Of a DNA stretch of 64,000 nucleotides, positions 1 to 13,169 are shown in pieces. The notes under the pieces were generated by a model. That model did not search any database and was not told where the DNA came from. It saw nothing but the letters and a program-made list of their open reading frames with translations. The DNA lies in assembly GCA_032718475.1 (NCBI GenBank), contig JAUCBJ010008984.1, forward strand, positions 1 through 64,000, given 5' to 3'. Origin of the DNA: Nemertoderma westbladi. Lineage: Eukaryota; Xenacoelomorpha; Nemertodermatida; Nemertodermatidae. A program made the position numbers and the translations under genes. Each line of letters opens with the position of its first letter. Within the stretch, counting starts at the first letter, position 1.

Positions 1-744
1 GTATAATGTTTATTCTTAAAACGTCGGTTTATACTTTATATCTCGGTTAAAATGCTATTTTGTGGAATAATAATATTTTGTCTTGTTTATTTGTTGCGCT
101 CACTTTAGTATTACAATGTAAATTAGTTTTATTTCATTGACTTATGTAAATAATATTTATAAATTGTAAAATTATATGCTATATGGATATAAAATTGTAT
201 TGTGTTGTATATAATATGTTTACTAAGATAATTACTTATAAAGAAAGGCTTATTTTATTGATTAATTATCCATTATTCTATGTGTCTGAACATCCCTTCT
301 ACCTACTTCTTATTATGGTTTGCACATATATTGTAAAACCCAGCCGCACTCTACAGTGGCAGCCCGTCGCTTCACGCTAGCCGGACACTGTACTCACTAC
401 TATATCTATATACATAGATTGTACTAAGACAGACTAGATTCCAACAAACTTTCAACTTAATTCGGAAATTATAGTATCTGTTAGCTCGGACTTGATAGTA
501 AAATATGAGCAGGCAAGATGTTGAAACTGTACTGTATGTGGAAAATATATTGATATATAAAAGTATTCAACTTTTAGTTAAAAAGATTCTAAAAAATTGT
601 TGTTGTTATTTAGTTCCTCCAGAATCAAAAATCGCAAAATGTTAGCAAATAAGATAAAAAATTTCCCCAACGATACGAACAATGCGTTAATGAACATTGG
701 TATAAATATTCAAACTTTTATGGTACCAAATATTGATTCTTATA
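1..744. other. AT-rich intergenic DNA, no gene recognised
   Basis: AT-rich sequence with only short ORFs of non-protein-like composition. I see no splice-flanked exon, RNA gene or element end in it. Confidence 0.5.
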
Positions 745-788
745 CCCCCCCCCCCCCCCCCCCCCCCCCTCCCCCTCCCCCTCCCCCC
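745..788 (+). repeat. Poly-C tract
   Basis: Near-pure C run of about 44 bases interrupted only by single T residues. It is one of six long C/G homopolymers in the window (others at 12794, 17989, 25052, 37123 and 39586). Length is likely to be unreliable in any assembly. Confidence 0.9.
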
Positions 789-1002
789 CACACGTGGCTT
801 ACATTAATTGAAAGCGGATAGTCAGGTTTTGTCCTTTGATTAGTCTTAAACATGTAACTGCGTGAGTAATTCTGTCAGATCTGATTCAGATTTTATGTAA
901 GCCTTCCAATTCGCATATTGCCAATTGGGGTGTCGTTTCAGCCTATTTTAACATATTAACTTAATTTCGCGAATATTTAATTTCGATATTCGACTATCAA
1001 AA

Positions 1003-1430
1003 ATGGATACCGTCTGGAAATCAGATCTCTCCAGTCACCTGAAGACTAAGTTCTTTCGAGCCACAGTGGAAAGTGTATTTTTATAAGGGGAGAAGACCTG
1101 GACATTGAATAAATCACTTGAACAACGAATTGATGGTTGCTACACAAGACTACTAAGGGCAGCCCTAAACATCAGCTGGAGACAACACATGGCAAACGCC
1201 GAGCTTTATGGTACAATACCACCTGTATCAACCACCCTCCGTGAACGCAGGTTAAGATTCAGTGGGCACTGCTGGCGAAGTAAAGACGAGGTCATACCAG
1301 ATCTACTTCTCTGGCAACCAACTCATGGAAAGCGTACCCGTGGACGACCGGCTATAACATATAGACCAGCTTGTGTTGGCAAATATTCAATCTGACACTT
1401 TGGCAAAACGTTTTCTAGACCATTTCCAAC
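1003..1430 (+). pseudogene. Non-LTR retrotransposon reverse transcriptase, C-terminal remnant
   Basis: Translation from 1003 gives the post-RT region typical of RTE/CR1-like invertebrate non-LTR elements: 'LFRATVES' type sequence, 'TWTLNKSLEQRIDGCYTR', 'RERRLRFSGHCWRS' and 'DLLLWQPTHGKRTRGRPA'. The frame is broken by a stop near 1084, where the family normally has a Tyr, and by a frameshift near 1360, after which family-like sequence continues in another frame. No RT catalytic core is present, so this is a 5'-truncated, dead copy. The broad family call is by recollection of the motif; the clade is not certain. Confidence 0.8.
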
Positions 1431-1628
1431 AAGTTAGCATTTTACCACTTTTGCAGTCCAGTGTGTCATGTGTATGAAAAACATGGCCCCCCTTAGCGGC
1501 GTTAGTAAATTGGTACTATTCAAACACACGTAAACACTCAAGAGTATCGAATGGCCATTGCTAACTTACAAACACACTTCCTTACACTTAAATTCCATTT
1601 GTACCAAGTGCTAAATGATTATAAGACC

Positions 1629-3577
1629 GCAAATACCCCAATACGCTAACTCGCTGAATGTTGTATGCGAATACCCCAATACGCTAACTCGCTGAATGTT
1701 GTATGCGAATACCCCAATACGCTAACTCGCTGAATGTTGTATCCGAATACCCCAATACGCTAACTCGCTGAATGTTGTATGCGAATACCCCAATACGCTA
1801 ACTCGCTGAATGTTATAAGCGAATACCTCAATACGCTAACTCGCTGAATGTTGTATGCGAATACCCCAATACGCTAACTCGCTGAATGTTGTATACGAAT
1901 ACCCCAATACGCTAACTCGCTGAATGTTGTAAGCGAATACCCCAATACGCTAACTCGCTGAATGTTCTATGCGAATACCCCAATACGCTAACTCGCTGAA
2001 TGTTGTATGCGAATACCCCAATACGCTAACTCGCTGAATGTTGTATGCGAATACCCCAATACGCTAACTCGCTGAATGTTGTATGCGAATACCCCAATAC
2101 GCTAACTTGCTGAATGTTGTATGCGAATACCCCAATACGCTAACTTGCTGAATGTTGTATGCGAATACCCCAATACGCTAACTCGCTGAATGTTGTATCC
2201 GAATACCCCAATACGCTAACTCGCTGAATGTTGTATGCGAATACCCCAATACGCTAACTCGCTGAATGTTGTATGCGAATACCCCAATACGCTAACTCGC
2301 TGAATGTTGTATGCGAATACCCCAATACGCTAACTCGCTGAATGTTGTATGCGAATACCCCAATACGCTAACTCGCTGAATGTTGTATCCGAATACCCCA
2401 ATACGCTAACTCGCTGAATGTTGTATGCGAATACCCCAATACGCTAACTCGCTGAATGTTGTATGCGAATACCCCAATACGCTAACTCGCTGAATGTTGT
2501 ATGCGAATACCCCAATACGCTAACTCGCTGAATGTTGTATGCGAATACCCCAATACGCTAACTCGCTGAATGTTGTATACGAATACCCCAATACGCTAAC
2601 TCGCTGAATGTTGTAAGCGAATACCCCAATACGCTAACTCGCTGAATGTTGTATACGAATACCCCAATACGCTAACTCGCTGAATGTTGTAAGCGAATAC
2701 CCCAATACGCTAACTCGCTGAATGTTGTATGCGAATACCCCAATACGCTAACTCGCTGAATGTTGTATGCGAATACCCCAATACGCTAACTCGCTGAATG
2801 TTGTATGCGAATACCCCAATACGCTAACTCGCTGAATGTTGTATGCGAATACCCCAATACGCTAACTCGCTGAATGTTGTATGCGAATACCCCAATACGC
2901 TAACTCGCTGAATGTTGTATGCGAATACCCCAATACGCTAACTCGCTGAATGTTGTATGCGAATACCCCAATACGCTAACTCGCTGAATGTTGTATACGA
3001 ATACCCCAATACGCTAACTCGCTGAATGTTGTAAGCGAATACCCCAATACGCTAACTCGCTGAATGTTGTATGCGAATACCCCAATACGCTAACTCGCTG
3101 AATGTTGTATGCGAATACCCCAATACGCTAACTCGCTGAATGTTGTATGCGAATACCCCAATACGCTAACTCGCTGAATGTTGTATGCGAATACCCCAAT
3201 ACGCTAACTCGCTGAATGTTGTATACGAATACCCCAATACGCTAACTCGCTGAATGTTGTATGCGAATACCCCAATACGCTAACTCGCTGAATGTTGTAA
3301 GCGAATACCCCAATACGCTAACTCGCTGAATGTTGTATGCGAATACCCCAATACGCTAACTCGCTGAATGTTGTATGCGAATACCCCAATACGCTAACTC
3401 GCTGAATGTTGTATGCGAATACCCCAATACGCTAACTCGCTGAATGTTGTATGCGAATACCCCAATACGCTAACTCGCTGAATGTTGTATGCGAATACCA
3501 CAATACGCTAACTCGCTGAATATTGTATGCGAATACCCCAATACGCTAACTCGCTGAATGTTGTATGCGAATACCCC
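1629..3577 (+). repeat. 38-bp tandem satellite, about 51 copies
   Basis: Head-to-tail units of 38 bp containing AATACGCTAACTCGCTG. Copies are nearly identical; most variation is confined to two or three bases at the unit junction (GTATGC, GTAAGC, GTATAC or GTATCC). The array starts abruptly after unique DNA and ends before CTCCGTTTCGCG. There are no spacers, so it is not a CRISPR array. No coding role is seen. Confidence 0.97.
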
Positions 3578-4332
3578 TCCGTTTCGCGAATTGCCAATTT
3601 CACACTTATCAATTAATAATAAAATCGTTCCATAAACTCCGGGAGCGATAAAGTCCTAACTTATTACTTTATTTTGAAACTCTAAACAAATTACTAACCG
3701 GATTACTGTATATTGTCATGGAAACCTAATAGTTCCTTACCTGGACATTGACAACTAGTCTAATGAAACATATGCAAACCGAAATTTATTCCCAGACTGA
3801 AACGAATAAGAATGGTGAAATGGAAAACTTACACATACTGTAGACAGACAATCGTTATTAGAATTTTTCTTCGTTTAGTCTACAGTATTGTTGAGATATA
3901 ATAAATAATACATAACTCAAACTTTAGCAAAAATTTAATTATTAATTAGTGAATCAATAAATACAATATGAGTCTTATTAATAGTTAACAATTCAAAGCA
4001 AATTAATAATATTCACTATAATGATAGCTGCTCAGAATAACTTACACCCACATAAATAATTCCTTTGAGTGAATTCTAACCGCGTAGGAGTAATTAAATA
4101 TAAAAATTGATAATTATACGATAATTTTGGTAATTTTTGCCTTATGAAAGAACAATGAAAGGAATCCTAGTGAATTTCTCATATTAAAGCGTCACTACTG
4201 TAAGCTTTGACAAGTTTTTCTGATAAATGAAAATCCCGGTCCAAAAAATCAGGTATCCCGATTGCCAAAATAGGGATCACTGAGCCAAATTACGGAAATG
4301 CTGAAATGTTTTGATCCTGTTTAAATACTTAG
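3578..4332. other. Unique AT-rich spacer between two satellites
   Basis: About 755 bp separating the 38-bp and 60-bp arrays. No ORF, exon, RNA gene or terminal inverted repeat recognised. Confidence 0.5.
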
Positions 4333-7300
4333 TTTGCAGTTAGTACAACATTAATAGACCATGCAGTTAGGTGTACAATAATACTGTTCGGGTTTTGCAG
4401 TTAGCACAACATTAATAGACCATGCAGTTAGGTGTATAATAATACTGTTCGGGTTTGCAGTTAGCACAACATTAATAGACCATGCAGTTAGGTGTATAAT
4501 AATACTGTTCGGGTTTGCAGTTAGCACAACATTAATAGACCATGCAGTTAGGTGTACAATAATACTGTTCGGGTTTGCAGGGATCACACCATTAATAGAC
4601 GATGCAGTTAGGTGTATAATAATACTGTTCGGGTTTGCAGTTAGCACAACATTAATAGACCATGCAGTTAGGTGTATAATAATACTGTTCGGGTTTTGCA
4701 GTTAGCACAACATTAATAGACCATGCAGTTAGGTGTACAATAATACTGTTCGGGTTTGCAGGTAGCACACCATTAATAGACGATGCAGTTCGGTGTATAA
4801 TAATACTGTTCGGGTTTTGCAGTTAGCACAACATTAATAGACCATGCAGTTAGGTGTACAATAATACTGTTCGGGTTTTGCAGTTAGCACAACATTAATA
4901 GACCATGCAGTTAGGTGTACAATAATATTGTTCGGGTTTGCAGGTATCACACCATTAATAGACGATGCAGTTCGGTGTATAATAATACTGTTCGGGTTTT
5001 GCAGTTAGCACACCATTAATAGACCATGCAGTTAGGTGTACAATAATACTGTTCGGGTTTGCAGTTAGCACAACATTAATAGACCATGCAGTTAGGTGTA
5101 TAATAATACTGTTCGGGTTTTGCAGTTAGCACAACATTAATAGACCATGCAGTTAGGTGTACAATAATACTTTTCGGGTTTGCAGTTAGCACAACATTAA
5201 TAGACCTTGCAGTTAGGTGTATAATAATACTGTTCGGGTTTGCAGTTAGCACAACATTAATAGACCATGCAGTTAGGTGTATAATAATACTTTTCGGGTT
5301 TGCAGTTAGCACAACATTAATAGACCATGCAGTTAGGTGTATAATAATACTGTTCGGGTTTGCAGTTAGCACAACATTAATAGACGATGCAGTAGGTGTA
5401 TAATAATACTTTTCGGGTTTGCAGTTAGCACAACATTAATAGACCATGCAGTTAGGTGTATAATAATACTGTTCGGGTTTGCAGTTAGCACAACATTAAT
5501 AGACCATGCAGTTAGGTGTACAATAATACTGTTCGGGTTTGCAGTTAGCACAGCATTAATAGACCATGCAGTTAGGTGTATAATAATACTGTTCGGGTTT
5601 GCAGTTAGCACAACATTAATAGACCACGCAGTTAGGTGTATAATAATACTGTTCGGGTTTTGCAGTTAGCACAACATTAATAGACCATGCAGTTAGGTGT
5701 ATAATAATACTTTTCGGGTTTGCAGGTATCACAACATTAATAGACCATGCAGTTAGGTGTACAATAATACTGTTCGGGTTTGCAGTTAGCACAGCATTAA
5801 TAGACCATGCAGTTAGGTGTATAATAATACTGTTCGGGTTTGCAGTTAGCACAACATTAATAGACCATGCAGTTAGGTGTATAATAATACTGTTCGGGTT
5901 TTGCAGTTAGCACAACATTAATAGACCATGCAGTTAGGTGTATAATAATACTTTTCGGGTTTGCAGTTAGCACAACATTAATAGACCATGCAGTTAGGTG
6001 TATAATAATACTTTTCGGGTTTGCAGTTAGCACAACATTAATAGACCATGCAGTTAGGTGTATAATAATACTTTTCGGGTTTGCAGTTAGCACAACATTA
6101 ATAGACCATGCAGTTAGGTGTATAATAATACTGTTCGGGTTTGCAGTTAGCACAACATTAATAGACCATGCAGTTAGGTGTATAATAATACTTTTCGGGT
6201 TTGCAGTTAGCACAACATTAATAGACCATGCAGTTAGGTGTATAATAATACTGTTCGGGTTTGCAGTTAGCACAACATTAATAGACCATGCAGTTAGGTG
6301 TACAATAATACTGTTCGGGTTTGCAGTTAGCACAACATTAATAGACCATGCAGTTAGGTGTATAATAATACTGTTCGGGTTTGCAGTTAGCACAACATTA
6401 ATAGACCATGCAGTTAGGTGTATAATAATACTGTTCGGGTTTTGCAGTTAGCACAACATTAATAGACCATGCAGTTAGGTGTATAATAATACTTTTCGGG
6501 TTTGCAGGTAGCACAACATTAATAGACCATGCAGTTAGGTGTATAATAATACTGTTCGGGTTTTGCAGTTAGCACAACATTAATAGACCATGCAGTTAGG
6601 TGTATAATAATACTTTTCGGGTTTGCAGTTAGCACAACATTAATAGACCATGCAGTTAGGTGTATAATAATACTTTTCGGGTTTGCAGTTAGCACAACAT
6701 TAATAGACCATGCAGTTAGGTGTATAATAATACTGTTCGGGTTTTGCAGTTAGCACAACATTAATAGACCATGCAGTTAGGTGTATAATAATACTGTTCG
6801 GGTTTTGCAGTTAGCACAACATTAATAGACCATGCAGTTAGGTGTATAATAATACTTTTCGGGTTTGCAGTAAGCACAACATTAATAGACCATGCAGTTA
6901 GGTGTACAATAATACTGTTCGGGTTTTGCAGTTAGCACAACATTAATAGACCATGCAGTTAGGTGTACAATAATACTGTTCGGGTTTTGCAGTTAGCACA
7001 ACATTAATAGACCATGCAGTTAGGTGTATAATAATACTGTTCGGGTTTGCAGTTAGCACAACATTAATAGACCATGCAGTTAGGTCTACAATAATACTGT
7101 TCGGGTTTTGCAGTTAGCACAACATTAATAGACCATGCAGTTAGGTGTATAATAATACTTTTCGGGTTTGCAGTAAGCACAACATTAATAGACCATGCAG
7201 TTAGGTGTACAATAATACTGTTCGGGTTTTGCAGTTAGCACAACATTAATAGACCATGCAGTTAGGTGTACAATAATACTGTTCGGGTTTTGCAGTTAGC

Positions 7301-9150
7301 ACAACATTAATAGACCATGCAGTTAGGTGTATAATAATACTTTTCGGGTTTGCAGTTAGCACAACATTAATAGACCATGCAGTTAGGTCTACAATAATAC
7401 TGTTCGGGTTTTGCAGTTAGCACAACATTAATAGACCATGCAGTTAGGTGTATAATAATACTTTTCGGGTTTGCAGTTAGCACAACATTAATAGACCATG
7501 CAGTTAGGTGTACAATAATACTGTTCGGGTTTTGCAGTAAGCACAACATTAATAGACCATGCAGTTAGGTGTACAATAATACTGTTCGGGTTTTGCAGTT
7601 AGCACAACATTAATAGACCATGCAGTTAGGTGTATAATAATACTGTTCGGGTTTGCAGTTAGCACAACATTAATAGACCATGCAGTTAGGTGTACAATAA
7701 TACTGTTCGGGTTTGCAGGGATCACACCATTAATAGACGATGCAGTTAGGTGTATAATAATACTGTTCGGGTTTTGCAGTTAGCACAACATTAATAGACC
7801 ATGCAGTTAGGTGTATAATAATACTGTTCGGGTTTGCAGTTAGCACAACATTAATAGACCATGCAGTTAGGTGTACAATAATACTGTTCGGGTTTTGCAG
7901 TTAGCACAACATTAATAGACCATGCAGTTAGGTGTACAATAATACTGTTCGGGTTTTGCAGTTAGCACAACATTAATAGACCATGCAGTTAGGTGTATAA
8001 TAATACTGTTCGGGTTTTGCAGTTAGCACAACATTAATAGACCATGCAGTTAGGTGTACAATAATACTGTTCGGGTTTTGCAGTTAGCACAACATTAATA
8101 GACCATGCAGTTAGGTGTATAATAATACTGTTCGGGTTTGCAGTTAGAACAACATTAATAGACCATGCAGTTAGGTGTATAATAATACTGTTCGGGTTTT
8201 GCAGTTAGCACAACATTAATAGACCATGCAGTTAGGTGTACAATAATACTGTTCGGGTTTTGCAGTTAGCACAACATTAATAGACCATGCAGTTAGGTGT
8301 ATAATAATACTGTTCGGGTTTGCAGTTAGCACAACATTAATAGAACATGCAGTTAGGTCTACAATAATACTGTTCGGGTTTTGTAGTTAGTACAACATTA
8401 ATAGACCATGCAGTTAGGTGTATAGTAATACTGTTCGGATTTGCAGTTAGCACAACATTAATAGACCATGCAGTTAGGTGTATAATAATACTTTTCGGGT
8501 TTGCAGTTAGCACAACATTAATAGACCATGCAGTTAGGTGTACAATAATACTGTTCGGGTTTTGCAGTTAGCACAACATTAATAGACCATGCAGTTAGGT
8601 GTACAATAATACTTTTCGGGTTTGCAGTTAGCACAACATTAATAGACCATGCAGTTAGGTGTATAATAATACTTTTCGGGTTTGCAGTTAGCACAACATT
8701 AATAGACCATGCAGTTAGGTGTACAATAATACTGTTCGGGGTTTGCAGTTAGCACAACATTAATAGACCATGCAGTTAGGTGTACAATAATACTGTTCGG
8801 GTTTTGCAGTTAGCACAACATTAATAGACCATGCAGTTAGGTGTACAATAATACTGTTCGGGTTTTGCAGTTAGCACAACATTAATAGACCATGCAGTTA
8901 GGTGTATAATAATACTGTTCGGGTTTGCAGTTAGCACAACATTAATAGAACATGCAGTTAGGTCTACAATAATACTGTTCGGGTTTTGCAGTTAGCAAAA
9001 CATTAATAAACCATGCAGTTAGGTGTACAATAATACTGTTCGGGTTTTGCAGTTAGTACAACATTAATAGACCATGCAGTTAGATCTATAATAATACTGT
9101 TCGGGTTTGCAGTTAGCACAACATTAATCGACCATGCAGTTAGGTGTATA
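4333..9150 (+). repeat. 60/61-bp tandem satellite, about 80 copies
   Basis: Head-to-tail units built around AATAGACCATGCAGTTA and AATACTGTTCGGGTTT. Length alternates between 60 and 61 bp depending on three or four T residues before GCAG. Two recurrent variant types are mixed through the array (CTGTTCGGG versus CTTTTCGGG, and GTATAATAA versus GTACAATAA). The word GCAGTTAG occurs twice per unit, 27 bp apart, suggesting the unit arose from an older duplication. Minus-strand ORFs up to 178 aa here only reflect a stop-free 60-bp unit. Confidence 0.97.
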
Positions 9151-9151
9151 A

Positions 9152-9775
9152 TTGTATAAATGTTCCCGTTTAGTGAAACAGGCTTACCTTTTACTGTTGG
9201 AACACTCGGAAAAACATGGGACAACTAACTGGGTCTCGAATGTACGTGATTTGTTGTATGGCGCAGGACTAAACTACATATGGGATAATCAATTTGTGCC
9301 CGATTCTAAAATACTTATTATAAGTCAGCTATCGCCAATAGTAAAAGATAATTTCATTCAAATATGGTGGACTAATTTAGCTAGTACCTCACGTAGTTTG
9401 TGGTATGTTAAACACTCGTTTGGTATGGAGCAGTATCTAAACTATGGTTACCCAACCCTTCGTCGGACATTAACAAAGTTGAGATGTTCGTCTCACCGTC
9501 TGCAGGTCGAGCTCGGTCGTTGGCACAATATTCCGCGTGGCGAGATATTGTGCCAACTTTGCGATCTGGGGGAGGTTGAGGCCGAATACCAATTCTTGTT
9601 GAAGTGTCCGCTTTATAAATCCCTGCGGGAGAAATTTCTTCCCGCTAAATACGCAAGATTACCTACAATTGGTAAATTATTTGAGTTATTAGCTTTACCA
9701 TCTCAGAACAAAACAAAGCAATTAAGCATATATGTTTTTAAGGCATTTAAACGTCGGTCTGAATTCCTACCTTGA
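9152..9775 (+). pseudogene. Non-LTR retrotransposon ORF2 C-terminal fragment
   Basis: A 207-codon open frame directly abutting the 60-bp satellite. The region 'RLQVELGRWHNIPRGEILC' followed by 'CQLCDLGEVEAEYQFLLKC' is the post-RT zinc-knuckle-like tail (CxxC...[H/Q]xxxxC) common in invertebrate non-LTR elements; the usual His is Gln here. There is no RT core and no start context, so the ATG used by the frame lies in satellite-derived sequence. I infer a 5'-truncated insertion or a fragment cut off by satellite growth. The frame is intact, which suggests it is fairly recent. Confidence 0.7.
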
Positions 9776-10430
9776 AAGTATTATATAAATTAGAGCTACT
9801 ACCGCAGTTTTCATTTATTAATTCCATAATTATTAATGTAAGCCTAGTAGATATTATGTGTTACCACCCATGTACTCTAGCGACCTTCCAGAGAATTTGT
9901 TAGTTAGGTATATAGTTTATTTGCATGCGTCTAGAACAGTTAGCACTTTGGACGAAAAAGAGCACGTTAGCGTTTCGAGTGGTTTGCCGCTATATATGAA
10001 GGGGATACTGAACTTGAGAGAAACGAAATTGCGACAACTATGGAGAATCGGGAAGCCTGGAAGGATATCATTTCCACTGTCCGAGTTCGCTCGACCTAGT
10101 AGTAGTTGGAGAATCGGGAAGCCTGGAAGGATCTCATTTCCACTGTCCGAGTTCGCTCGACCTAGTACTACAGGCGATAATATCGTTTATATAAACAAGG
10201 AAGAGTAATGGGCCAAGCAGAGTCGCTTTGGAATACCCTTAGCAGTTTGTAACCAATCCGACAGTTTTCATTTACTACTGTATTACCCTTTGTGGGGCGA
10301 GCCACGCAGTCAAGGCGAGCCTTAGTGCACAATTATAATCAGTAAATAGGGCGACATAATTACCAGTGTCTACTGTAGTTCTAACCGCTATTTTTCCATT
10401 GCATACATTATTGCATCTTTGTAGATGTAT
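9776..10430 (+). other. Probable 3' tail of the retrotransposon remnant, with an internal duplication
   Basis: Sequence after the ORF2 fragment has no recognisable coding domain. A short frame (9858-10208) exists only because a 66-bp direct duplication inside it is a multiple of three. It may be the element's 3'UTR. Confidence 0.35.
10039..10170 (+). repeat. 66-bp tandem duplication
   Basis: Two adjacent copies of a 66-bp unit beginning TGGAGAATCGGGAAGCC and differing at only a few bases. It preserves the frame of the surrounding short ORF (22 codons per copy). I do not consider the ORF a gene. Confidence 0.85.
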
Positions 10431-10525
10431 GTGGGGCGAGACACGTATGGCGAGCCATCAGCGAACTGATATAATTATACTATGGCCGTTTTTCAAAAGT
10501 CTGTGTGTGTGTGTGTGACGTGTGT
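10431..10525 (+). repeat. Dispersed repeat, copy 1 (partner at 12056)
   Basis: About 90 bp beginning GTGGGGCGAGACACG and ending in a TG microsatellite recurs in the same orientation at 12056-12160. Both copies contain GGCGAGCCATCAGCGAACTG and CTATGGCCGTTTTTCAAA. A CACCAATCTGAGC word near both (10588 and 11949) suggests that a longer, degraded element was duplicated. Confidence 0.8.
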
Positions 10526-11159
10526 GTGTGTCGGTAGCCATAAATGTCGGAAGCCATAATCTAAATTAATATATTCAGCTAAAGAGCACCAATCTGAGCG
10601 AATGATACATCGGTTAGCAAGGCAGCTAGCTACTTGCAGACCAATCATAGGTGGCCTGCAGCAGGCTGGGTTGGTTAAGTAGTAATCTCAATAAATAGGA
10701 CCCAGCAGGAGAGTGGAGAGGATCTACTGTGATTGGTTCTTGACTTACATTGGTAAGAACCAGCAGTGAATCTTAGATTAGCTTTTTTCAGTTCACATAT
10801 TGTTTATAATCATAAACACAAAATGATTCAATTATTCAATTTTGCAATGTACCGGATGGGTGCTAGCGAGGTAGGCCTAGCAGGTCGTCAGTCCGTCATC
10901 CTACAAGTTGGATCTTGACTCTATCATGTGCGTTCATCTATATGATGCAGACCATCCTGAGCCCGTGGTGAACATGAATTGTAAAGGCTATCTCGAGGCT
11001 GATTATTTTACACATTTACTTGATACTTGCATGAATGCGTCTTTGAGGTAAAATTGCATTATTCTGCAGTTGTTTTGTTATCTGAGAAATTAACTGATCA
11101 GCAAGCAGGAAATTATAACAGCATCATCGTAACCACTCTGCTGACACTTTGCAGAATAA

Positions 11160-11660
11160 ATTCTACCAGACCATAGCTGCGTGTTGGGAGGACGTCGACC
11201 AGTTTGCGGTTCTTCAGTCTGCCACTAGGAGGCGAAATGTCTGAAAGTGAAAATCGTATCCTATTTTGTTATTAATAATGATTTTTAGCTGATACTTAGG
11301 TCCTTTACACAATATGTTTATAATGTTTTTTTTGCTGATACCAAGCAGAGTATACTACACCGTAAGGGTGTGTATTTGGGCTTGGGGAGACGATGACCAA
11401 TCTACAGTTCCCCAGTCTGCCGCTATTAGGGGATGAAATGTCTGAATGAGGAAACCTACAATTTTGTTGTTTATGAATGCTTTTTTGCTGATACTTGGCA
11501 CTTGGCAGGCAGTCTGTCACTAGGGGGCGAAATGTCTGAAATTACAACCTTCCATTTTAATACGATAGAGTTGCTGCAGTGACCTACTGCACTACAGGTT
11601 GTTTGCGAGGACGCTGCCCACTACTCTGCAGTTATACAGTTTTCCACTAGGGGAAAATAT
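11160..11660 (+). repeat. Degenerate ~110-bp repeat cluster
   Basis: Four loosely spaced copies of a unit centred on CTAGGGGGCGAAATGTCTGA (near 11224, 11412, 11516 and 11644), each followed by an A-rich then CCATTTT-like segment. An inverted copy lies at about 15580-15740. This looks like an old dispersed element rather than a satellite. No coding content seen. Confidence 0.6.
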
Positions 11661-12055
11661 CACACAGTTTAAACCTTTTCCCATTTTATTATTTATCTAT
11701 TACAACATAAAGCCTTATGTTTATTATTGTATGTAGCTGCAACTAAAGCGGCATCAGTCTGTTTGTTTGAGAGAATGCTCACTTATGTAAAGTTTTGTTA
11801 AGTTAATTAATTAATTTATTTATGTTTGATATTGTCCATTGATTGATTGACTGTATAGAAGCTTGTGAACTAGAAGGTTTCTAGTGTTATATATAAATAT
11901 GCATGTATGACTGTGAGTCTGTCCAAGCTATACGCTCCGACACACGAGCACCAATCTGAGCAAATGATCGAAAGCTCTCATCCCGACTCCCGAGCACGTA
12001 AACTATCGCTATCTCGAGGCTAATTTTACTTGTTTGTTTGCGTGAATGCGTATTT

Positions 12056-12160
12056 TGTGTGGGGCGAGACACGAATGGCGAGCCATCAGCGAACTGATAT
12101 ACTGTAATTATACTATGGCCGTTTTTCAAAAGTCTCTGTGTGTGTATGTGTGTGTGTGAC
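12056..12160 (+). repeat. Dispersed repeat, copy 2 (partner at 10431)
   Basis: Second copy of the GTGGGGCGAGACACG repeat, again ending in a TG-rich microsatellite. It has a short insertion in the middle compared with the first copy. Confidence 0.8.
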
Positions 12161-12539
12161 AACAAGGCATGAACAAGGGCAGCCGTGCCCAATAATATTT
12201 CTTGAAGTTGTACATTACTAAAATGGCAGCTAAAGCTAAAGTCATTGACCAAGCCAGTGCCTAGGCTAGCACACAAGGACATGGCCTAACCTGTAGTAGT
12301 CTAGTAGAGGAATAGCGCTCCTTCAATACATCTCAACAGACATCAATTCATTTGCCTGTGCCTACCATAACATAACATATATGCTTGATTTCCAATCACC
12401 TCTCACCACAATTATTATTAGTAATTAAAAGTTTCAATTCGATTTGTCTTTCCGTTATCTGGTTATTCAGTTATTGCATTATTAATAAATAAATGTTTAA
12501 AAATATATCTTAGGCCAGTATTGGTTGACAGAAGGAGAT

Positions 12540-13165
12540 ACGCAATGCGTATCCCATTGCGCCTCATAATAGCCTCTCGTCAACAAGTCAACCCCACCGA
12601 CTAGCGGCACTGGCTGTTTCAGCTAACGGGGCTCTGTCGAAAAACGCGTCCCTGATGCAGTAAGGGCCCTCTTTTGAGGAGCAAAATTATTATTGCCGCG
12701 GAACTGCTTCTACTCTAGGCCAGACCTAGCCAGAAGTAGAATCCTCACCAACCATCAACACGAATAGATGAATCTGACACTTGCCCCAACACACCCCCCC
12801 CCCCCCCCCCCCCCCCCGCCCCAATGACGCAGAGGCAGACCAACAACACTCCTCTTCACCTCTACCGATGTCGGAGAGTAAAAAAATACCACGCATTATA
12901 GAATACAGGATAAGTTTGATCCAAGCAATGCAACGAAACCTGTAAGTTAGAAAATGCATGGTCCCAATATTTGCAAAATAATTACAAAGTCCTAGTCCGA
13001 GTGGCCCACACCCGCTCAGGTGTGCCCACTGCGGATCTTCCGTAGTAAACCAATTTGGTCAGGTCAAATCCAAACATTCACTGGAGATCACCCAATGGGG
13101 CGCTATGTGAAATACCGTGCAGACACGATGATGAAATATATCTTACGAAATATGGTTAATAATTA
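12540..13165. other. Mixed intergenic DNA with a poly-C tract
   Basis: Contains a GC-richer stretch (12540-12740) with a short palindrome around GATACGCAATGCGTATC, and a pure C run at 12794-12817. I recognise no gene or element in it; the GC-richer stretch could be transposon debris. Confidence 0.4.
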
Positions 13166-13169
13166 AAAC

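Noticed and set aside
1629-3577. CRISPR-like regular repeats
   Set aside because: Units are contiguous with no unique spacers, there are no cas genes, and the DNA is animal.
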